NCBI RefSeq assembly: GCF_042138895.1
Contig: NZ_JBHIKW010000002.1
Location: forward strand, 372,001 to 436,000
Direction: 5' to 3'
Origin: Cedecea selenatireducens
GTDB lineage: Bacteria; Pseudomonadota; Gammaproteobacteria; Enterobacterales; Enterobacteriaceae
DNA length: 64,000 nucleotides
Each line of letters opens with the position of its first letter. The first letter of the stretch is position 1. The notes under the pieces are model-generated. The model ran no database searches. It saw nothing but the letters and a program-made list of their open reading frames with translations, and was not told the DNA's origin. The translations under genes were made by a program, and so were the position numbers. Shown here piece after piece: positions 60,202-64,000 of the stretch.

Positions 60202-61416
60202 TTACTCAAAACGCTGTAACGTTCTGGGTAACTGGCTAAACAGCTCATAGCCGTCATCGGTGATGAGCAGCATATCTTCCAGCATGATCGCCCCTACCCC
60301 GATGCCGTAGTAAGGCGTTTCCACGCTAAAAACCATGCCCGGCTCGAAGGTTTCGGTTGCCGCAGCGCTCACGAATGGCGCTTCTTCCAGGCCTAAAAAC
60401 AGCCCGTCACCATGGCCTAAATGACCCCGGTTATAGTGCGGTAAGCCATTGGCTTTGATTTTGCTCATCGTGTCGTTAAACACGTGGCTGAGCTTCACGC
60501 CAGGGCCAATCAGGCTCAGCATATGCTCATGGCCCTGCAAAATCGTTTGGTAGATTCGCTCCGCCATCTCCGTTGGCTGGCCGAATACCACGGTACGCGC
60601 CAAATCCGCGCCGTACCCGGCGACGTCCACGCCGCAGTCAAATTTGATTAAGTCGCCCGATTTAACGGGTTCACGGCTCGGGATGAGCTTGGGGGCAAAA
60701 TCATCCCCTACCGAGATCAAATGGAAGCGCGAAAGGTTCGTTTCCGGGTGCTGCATAACGGCCGCTTTATAGGCGGCAGTGAGATCCCACGCAGAACAGC
60801 CCTCGCCAATCGCCTTAAAGGCTTCGCCGATCCCATACTCGGTAATCTGCGCGCTTTTACGCAGGAAGGCTATCTCCCACGGGCTTTTGACCATTCGTAG
60901 CTCATTGAAGATTGCCGTGGAATCCACCAGCCGTAAATTCGGGAGCACCTTATCCAGCGTCTGCTTGCCGCCATTGCTCATCGCATTCAGCTCGATAGCG
61001 ATGTTTTTATCCAGCACGCCGGCGTCCGCTAAAGTGGATTTGAGCAGCGTGAAAACAGCTTCAACCGGTGGGCCAATCGGCCGTTCTTTAATCACCCGCT
61101 GCGGGTTGAAAGGCTCATCGACATCGACCCAAACCGGAAATGTCTTCAGCTCATAGTTCGCCAGCTCAAACTGCAGGCCTGCCGCCTCAAACTCGTTCAT
61201 CACAACCAAAGATGGCAGCTTTTCATCCCGGAAAATGACCGCCAGCGCCGCGCCGGTATGGCGGAAGGTGTACATAAAGAAACTGGCAAACCCGGTGACA
61301 TGGCAAAAGTTGTCCGGGGTGGTCACCACCAAGGCCTCAATATTGTTCCGGGCCATGATTGCTCTGGCTTTGGCCGTGACCGCCTGGAGATGATCTGCTT
61401 TATTCATGGTGCTCAT
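60202..61416 (-). CDS. M24-family (Xaa-Pro/creatinase-like) metallohydrolase
   Basis: 404 residues. N-terminal creatinase domain (VVTTPDNFCHVTGFASFFMYTFRHTGAAL), C-terminal pita-bread domain with dimetal ligands: Asp in KFDCGVDVAGYGADLARTV (two), His in RGHLGHGDGLF, Glu in VFSVETPYYGIG and Glu in IMLEDMLLIT. All five are present, so a metal-dependent peptidase or amidinohydrolase activity is likely; proline-peptide, creatine-type or other C-N substrates cannot be told apart. A second in-frame ATG at 61407 has better spacing from GAGGT than the one at 61416. Confidence 0.85.
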   Translation of the reverse strand: MSTMNKADHLQAVTAKARAIMARNNIEALVVTTPDNFCHVTGFASFFMYTFRHTGAALAVIFRDEKLPSLVVMNEFEAAGLQFELANYELKTFPVWVDVDEPFNPQRVIKERPIGPPVEAVFTLLKSTLADAGVLDKNIAIELNAMSNGGKQTLDKVLPNLRLVDSTAIFNELRMVKSPWEIAFLRKSAQITEYGIGEAFKAIGEGCSAWDLTAAYKAAVMQHPETNLSRFHLISVGDDFAPKLIPSREPVKSGDLIKFDCGVDVAGYGADLARTVVFGQPTEMAERIYQTILQGHEHMLSLIGPGVKLSHVFNDTMSKIKANGLPHYNRGHLGHGDGLFLGLEEAPFVSAAATETFEPGMVFSVETPYYGIGVGAIMLEDMLLITDDGYELFSQLPRTLQRFE

Positions 61417-61588
61417 TACCTCAGTCTTGTTTAACTTTTGCCGTAGTCGGATCGCCAGATGTTTTAGCAGATCAATCGGGATTTATATAGCGGCTTACGG
61501 CGTGAGGCTTTGCTAACGAAGGCAGGAAGTCGATTTTTAGCCAAAGATATTTTGATGATATTTTCGCCATACTGTATATGTGCTACCG

Positions 61589-61607
61589 TATGTGTTAATT
61601 GCACATA
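61589..61607. promoter_or_regulatory. Possible CcdAB operator
   Basis: TATGTG-TTAATTG-CACATA is a perfect 6-bp inverted repeat, and two further ATGTG words lie just upstream (near 61577). It is 28 bases before ccdA, where autorepression by the CcdA-CcdB complex would act. The -10 element probably overlaps. Inferred from position and symmetry. Confidence 0.5.
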
Positions 61608-61634
61608 GAAATGCGCAGATATTGAGGAGGAGCC

Positions 61635-61877
61635 ATGCCCGCATCAGCAAGTATACGAGTGAAAAAAACGGTCACTGTCACACTGGAGCCAGAGCTGATT
61701 CAGGAAGCCAGGGCCGCAGGAATCAACTTGTCACAAACGTTGCGTAATGCTCTAAAAGCCGAAATCAAGGAGATTGAAGCCGCTCGCTGGAAGAAAGAAA
61801 ACGAAGCCGCAATCGACTATCTGAATCAGCTCACGGAAGAAAACGGGCTTTTATCCGACACCTACAGGACTTTCTGA
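61635..61877 (+). CDS. ccdA: CcdA antitoxin
   Basis: An 80-residue labile antitoxin. Ribbon-helix-helix DNA-binding N-terminus (SIRVKKTVTVTLEPELIQEARAAGINLSQTLRNAL, about 5-45) and a disordered C-terminal tail that wraps the toxin (ENEAAIDYLNQLTEENGLLSDTYRTF). Strong GAGGAGGAG ribosome site. Two bases separate it from ccdB. Acts as toxin neutraliser and co-repressor in the F plasmid system; chromosomal copies are common. Confidence 0.92.
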   Translation: MPASASIRVKKTVTVTLEPELIQEARAAGINLSQTLRNALKAEIKEIEAARWKKENEAAIDYLNQLTEENGLLSDTYRTF

Positions 61878-61879
61878 TC

Positions 61880-62191
61880 ATGCAATTCACCGTCTACAAA
61901 AATACGGGCAAGCCCACGGCTTACCCGTATTTATTGAATGTTCAGAGCAACATCATTGGGCGCAGAAACACCCGAGTCGTCATCCCTTTATTTCCAGCTG
62001 AAAACTATAAAGGGCCACGCACGGACAAACTCACCCCATCCATTAACCTGGCCGGTGAGGATTTTATTGTGATGACTCATGAACTCGCGAGCATCCCTGA
62101 ACGAGTCCTGGGCGCAGAACACTGCAGCGCGGCTGAACATGAAAATACAATAAAAGCGGCGCTTAACTTCCTTTTCTATGGCATCGAGTAG
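61880..62191 (+). CDS. ccdB: CcdB toxin (DNA gyrase poison)
   Basis: A 103-residue gyrase-targeting toxin: QFTVYKN, YPYLLNVQSNIIGRRNTRVVIPL, FIVMTHELASIPERVLG and a C-terminal NFLFYGIE. The F plasmid toxin ends in W99-G-I, and that Trp is important for gyrase binding; here the position is Tyr100, a variation also seen in other chromosomal CcdB lineages. Intact and in frame, so probably functional with its antitoxin, though potency may differ. Confidence 0.92.
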   Translation: MQFTVYKNTGKPTAYPYLLNVQSNIIGRRNTRVVIPLFPAENYKGPRTDKLTPSINLAGEDFIVMTHELASIPERVLGAEHCSAAEHENTIKAALNFLFYGIE

Positions 62192-62238
62192 CCGGATCCC
62201 CTATGTACGCGCCATGTTTTCCACCGGGCATGACGAAG

Positions 62239-62316
62239 CTATAGAGCTAGCTCCCCGACCGTTATGCCTTCTTTCAGCACGGTCAACGCTTCTACGTGTT
62301 TTAATACCTTCGCCAT
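62239..62316 (-). pseudogene. hipA-like toxin gene stump (25 codons)
   Basis: On the minus strand TAATG joins the hipB-like stop to an ATG that opens MAKVLKHVEALTVLKEGITV-GELAL before a stop. This looks like the N-terminus of a HipA-type kinase (the xxVGEL strand is typical), and the TAATG overlap is the normal hipBA junction. The rest of HipA (about 400 residues) is missing; ccdB ends only 47 bases further on. So the toxin gene has been cut away, probably when ccdAB or flanking DNA was gained or lost. Confidence 0.6.
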
Positions 62317-62621
62317 TATTTCATCCCCCGCTTGCGCCTGGCATTCTTGAGTTCTTCAATAGAATGCGGATGCTCTGGTTTGAAAAGTCTGGTCACGGAT
62401 GGCAACTCATCCAGCGCGGTAGCGAGCAGGATCATCGCTTCCAGAGTAATCACCCCGCTAGTTTCGAATCGCTTGATAGTAGACTCTGAGACACCCGCTT
62501 TTTCAGCAAGCGTCTTTCGGGAAAGATTTTTCGCAAGACGAAGCGTTTTTGCGTTACTCCCCACCTGCTGAGCCACTTCTGTCGGGGTATAAAGCAGATG
62601 CATAAAAGACATTTTTTGCAT
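62316..62621 (-). CDS. HipB-like XRE antitoxin/regulator
   Basis: 101 residues with a Cro/CI helix-turn-helix: TPTEVAQQVGSNAKTLRLAKNLSRKTLAEKAGVSES (in two parts) then TIKRFETSGVITLEAMILLATAL, and a basic tail (LKNARRKRGMK). The layout fits HipB-type antitoxins, and a 25-codon hipA stump follows with a TAATG overlap. It is therefore an orphan antitoxin that may still repress its own promoter. Start choice among 62621, 62612 and 62603 is uncertain; none has a good ribosome site. Confidence 0.75.
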   Translation of the reverse strand: MQKMSFMHLLYTPTEVAQQVGSNAKTLRLAKNLSRKTLAEKAGVSESTIKRFETSGVITLEAMILLATALDELPSVTRLFKPEHPHSIEELKNARRKRGMK

Positions 62622-62674
62622 TCAAAATATAACGGCCATATATGGACCATTATAATATTAAAAGACCTTAAAAA

Positions 62675-62724
62675 GGCCGTAAATGAACACTTTTAACAAA
62701 ATAAACAAAAGGTCATTTACGACC
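62675..62724. promoter_or_regulatory. Inverted GGYCGTAAATGA sites upstream of the hipB-like gene
   Basis: GGCCGTAAATGAAC (62675-62688) and GGTCATTTACGACC (62711-62724, reverse complement GGTCGTAAATGACC) are 12/14 alike in opposite orientation, 36 bases apart, in an AT-rich stretch. A further GGCCATATATGGACC lies nearer the gene (about 62633-62647). Plausible autoregulatory operators. The remaining 160 bases up to 62892 hold no recognisable gene. Confidence 0.4.
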
Positions 62725-62892
62725 ATTTAAATTGATAAATTACAACTAAAAGATCTTATTTAACCCATTAAATATCAATGAACTGAAGGTGGTGTAACTT
62801 ATTGATTTAAATATAAATAAGAGCAATGATATCGTCATTACCCTTAAGTTGCAGGGACAAACTTCGAATAGCAAAGTTCAAGCATATCCAGG

Positions 62893-63144
62893 CTAGATAT
62901 TCCCCTGCCCGCCCTGCTCCACCGCACCAGTATTCAAGACCGGATAGCGCGAAGGCCAAATCTCTTGAGGCTGCTTGCCCAGCGCTTCGGCAATAAGCCT
63001 CTCCCCCTTCGGCCAGCGCCGGGTTAAGGCATTTGCCAGCGTCGAAGACGCCAGCCCGGAATCCCTGGATAACGCCGCCAGCGACGTACCTTTCTTCCTG
63101 ATACCAGCGATGATATCCGCCGGATGCCAGTCCTGTGCTTTCAT
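62893..63144 (-). CDS. Ner/Nlp (SfsB)-family HTH regulator
   Basis: An 83-residue DNA-binding protein: KAQDWHPADIIAGIRKKGTSLAALSRDSGLASSTLANALTRRW (in two stretches) then PKGERLIAEALGKQPQEIWPSRY. The WHPADI start and GERLIAEALGKxPxEIWPSRY end are hallmarks of the phage Mu Ner/Nlp family. Strong AAGGAGG ribosome site. Divergent from the controller protein genes, with a C-protein-like half operator 18 bases upstream of its ATG. Probably prophage- or island-derived; target unknown. Confidence 0.85.
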   Translation of the reverse strand: MKAQDWHPADIIAGIRKKGTSLAALSRDSGLASSTLANALTRRWPKGERLIAEALGKQPQEIWPSRYPVLNTGAVEQGGQGNI

Positions 63145-63162
63145 ACAACCTCCTTTTATGTT

Positions 63163-63173
63163 GACTATAAGTC
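63163..63173. promoter_or_regulatory. Single C-protein half-operator facing the nlp gene
   Basis: GACTATAAGTC is a perfect palindrome of the C-box half-site type GACT-N3-AGTC, flanked by TGTT and ACA. It lies between the nlp start and C-box 1 (about 39 bases from it), so a controller protein could also act on nlp. Confidence 0.65.
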
Positions 63174-63201
63174 ACATCATAGCACATAAATTAACGCATG
63201 T

Positions 63202-63227
63202 GACTAATAGTCCGTGGACTTATAAGC
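63202..63227. promoter_or_regulatory. C-box 1 of a restriction-modification controller gene
   Basis: The left half-site GACTAATAGTC is perfect; the spacer is CGTG; the right half-site GACTTATAAGC is degenerate. This is the classic layout GACT-N3-AGTC-CGTG-GACT-N3-AGTC, with a strong left and weak right site, which lets C proteins first activate and then repress their own gene. The start codon is 22 bases past its end. Confidence 0.85.
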
Positions 63228-63249
63228 ATCAAAACAAGATGCTGATCAC

Positions 63250-63480
63250 ATGAAAACATCCAATTCAATCCAGGCCCAGCTGGGACAACGTGTTAAGCAA
63301 CTGAGATTGCAAAAAGGTCTCTCTCAAGAAGCCCTTGCAGAAAGGTGCGGTCTAGATCGTACTTATGTCAGTGGAATTGAACGTGGCGTTAGAAACCCCA
63401 CTTTGGAAGTACTCCATATCATTGCTAATGGTTTAAACATCGATCTTGCCAGTCTGTTTGTATTTTCCGATCCCATCTAA
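63250..63480 (+). CDS. Restriction-modification controller (C) protein 1
   Basis: A 76-residue all-helical XRE protein: LGQRVKQLRLQKGLSQEALAERCGLDRTYVSGIERGVRNP (in two parts), then TLEVLHIIANGLNIDLASLFVF. The LDRTY(V/I)SGIERGxRNP recognition-helix region is characteristic of R-M controller proteins, and the length fits (C.AhdI, C.PvuII and C.Esp1396I are about 74-84). There is no ribosome site before the ATG, consistent with the leaderless mRNAs known for several C genes. Downstream is a paralogue. Confidence 0.83.
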   Translation: MKTSNSIQAQLGQRVKQLRLQKGLSQEALAERCGLDRTYVSGIERGVRNPTLEVLHIIANGLNIDLASLFVFSDPI

Positions 63481-63525
63481 TCTTTAAATCTCAGATCTCA
63501 TAACAGCAAAACAACCCCCATATGT

Positions 63526-63551
63526 GACTAATAGTCCGTGGTCTGATAAGC
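63526..63551. promoter_or_regulatory. C-box 2, duplicate operator of the second controller gene
   Basis: Left half-site GACTAATAGTC identical to box 1, spacer CGTG, right half-site GTCTGATAAGC even more degenerate. The start codon of the second controller is 23 bases past its end, the same geometry as in copy 1. Confidence 0.83.
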
Positions 63552-63574
63552 AACGAAGGATAATGCTTATCCGC

Positions 63575-63796
63575 ATGGAAAATACAAAAAACATCACAGC
63601 TCAATTTGGGCAAAGAGTCAGAAAACTTCGCTTAGAGGCGGGGTTATCTCAGGAAGCCTTTGCGGATAAGTGTGGCTTAGATCGTACTTATATCAGCGGG
63701 ATCGAGCGCGGAGTCAGGAATCCGACTTTGGAGGTGATTGCGGTGATAGCAAAGGGGCTATGCCTAAATTTGAATAGCCTCTTTGAGAACTTATAA
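63575..63796 (+). CDS. Restriction-modification controller (C) protein 2
   Basis: 73 residues from MENTKNITAQFGQRVRKLR, aligning without gaps to controller 1 (MKTSNSIQAQLGQRVKQLR); about two thirds identical through LSQEAFADKCGLDRTYISGI and ERGVRNPTLEVI. The ATG at 63575 is preferred by this alignment and by the C-box distance; an in-frame ATG at 63563 follows AAGGA. A direct tandem duplication of promoter plus gene, or two related controllers, just upstream of a new AT-rich gene. Confidence 0.82.
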   Translation: MENTKNITAQFGQRVRKLRLEAGLSQEAFADKCGLDRTYISGIERGVRNPTLEVIAVIAKGLCLNLNSLFENL

Positions 63797-63948
63797 AATG
63801 GTAGATTTGCACTCACTATGAAGTATAAAAAAACATAAAATATTATATATCCCCCCTCCCTACCAAAAATGGTATATGGAGAAAAAAACATATCACATTA
63901 AAATATCTTAGATTAAGTTATAAATTTTTATAATGTAAGGATATTAGA

Positions 63949-64000
63949 ATGACAGATGAATTCATAGATGCATACTCTGATGATCAAATATATTTAGAGA
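63949..64000 (+). CDS. Start of an unidentified AT-rich gene running off the right edge
   Basis: ATG with AAGG about 9 bases upstream, followed by an open frame MTDEFIDAYSDDQIYLE to the window end. Base composition is much richer in A and T than the rest of the window, as is its 150-base upstream region. By position after C-protein genes it could be a restriction endonuclease, a methyltransferase or another island gene; 17 residues are too few to tell. Confidence 0.5.
   Translation, partial: MTDEFIDAYSDDQIYLE

Noticed and set aside
62178..62489. 103-aa plus-strand open frame overlapping the end of ccdB
   Set aside because: It is antisense to the hipB-like gene and to the hipA stump, has no ribosome site and no recognisable domain.
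61417..64000. CRISPR array or tRNA attachment site as boundary of the island
   Set aside because: No regularly spaced repeats and no tRNA-like cloverleaf were seen; the duplicated C-box segments are promoter repeats only.

Overview
The window is chromosomal DNA from a member of the Enterobacteriaceae. The protein order and near-identity of AcrB, TomB, Hha, Maa, Hda, UraA, Upp, PurM, PurN, Ppk, Ppx and YfgF to the E. coli families show this. It is not E. coli: E. coli K-12 lacks the methionine salvage genes found here (mtnK, mtnA, mtnD, mtnC), and blocks that are far apart on the K-12 map (acrB-hha, norRVW, hcxA/ybdL, hda-yfgG) lie side by side. Klebsiella, Enterobacter, Kosakonia or Cedecea-like genera fit; the genus cannot be fixed by reading alone.

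Layout. 1-8.0 kb: 3' part of acrB, tomB-hha, maa, ylaC, the zinc-independent ribosomal paralogues L36/L31 behind a Zur-like site, and a chemoreceptor. 8.2-11.7 kb: a sulfur-flavoured operon with a cysteine-rich leader ORF, a 2-oxoglutarate/Fe(II)-type oxygenase and a MetQ/MetN/MetI-type importer. 11.7-15.5 kb: sucrose-type permease, invertase and LacI regulator, with paired operators and a CRP-like site. 15.6-19.2 kb: PTS EIIBC, mannonate-dehydratase-family enzyme and GntR regulator. 19.3-21.3 kb: CSS-EAL phosphodiesterase and an XRE-2TM protein. 21.4-25.8 kb: norR and norVW with three NorR sites and a sigma54 promoter.

26.4-38.1 kb is a MetJ-box-studded methionine/methylthioribose locus: hcxA, a ribose-type ABC importer, an LVIVD beta-propeller protein, mtnK, mtnA, mtnD, mtnC and mtnE. 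No mtnB is present. 38.1-49.4 kb is housekeeping: hda, uraA, upp, purM, purN, ppk, ppx, pdeF (yfgF), yfgG. 49.5-61.4 kb is accessory metabolism: a VOC protein behind a SoxR-like promoter, a desaturase paired with a signal-less PhnD-like protein, a flavin monooxygenase with an osmoprotectant-type ABC transporter, an S66 peptidase, LysR, LysE and an M24 peptidase.

61.5-64.0 kb looks like the start of a genomic island: ccdAB, a hipB with a 25-codon hipA stump, an Ner/Nlp-type regulator, and two tandem controller (C) proteins of restriction-modification type. Each C gene is preceded by a canonical C-box, and an unfinished AT-rich ORF runs off the right edge. Three large mosaic repeats (390-510 bp) with ATTCCGTTCACC-type ends occupy three 3'-to-3' gene junctions.
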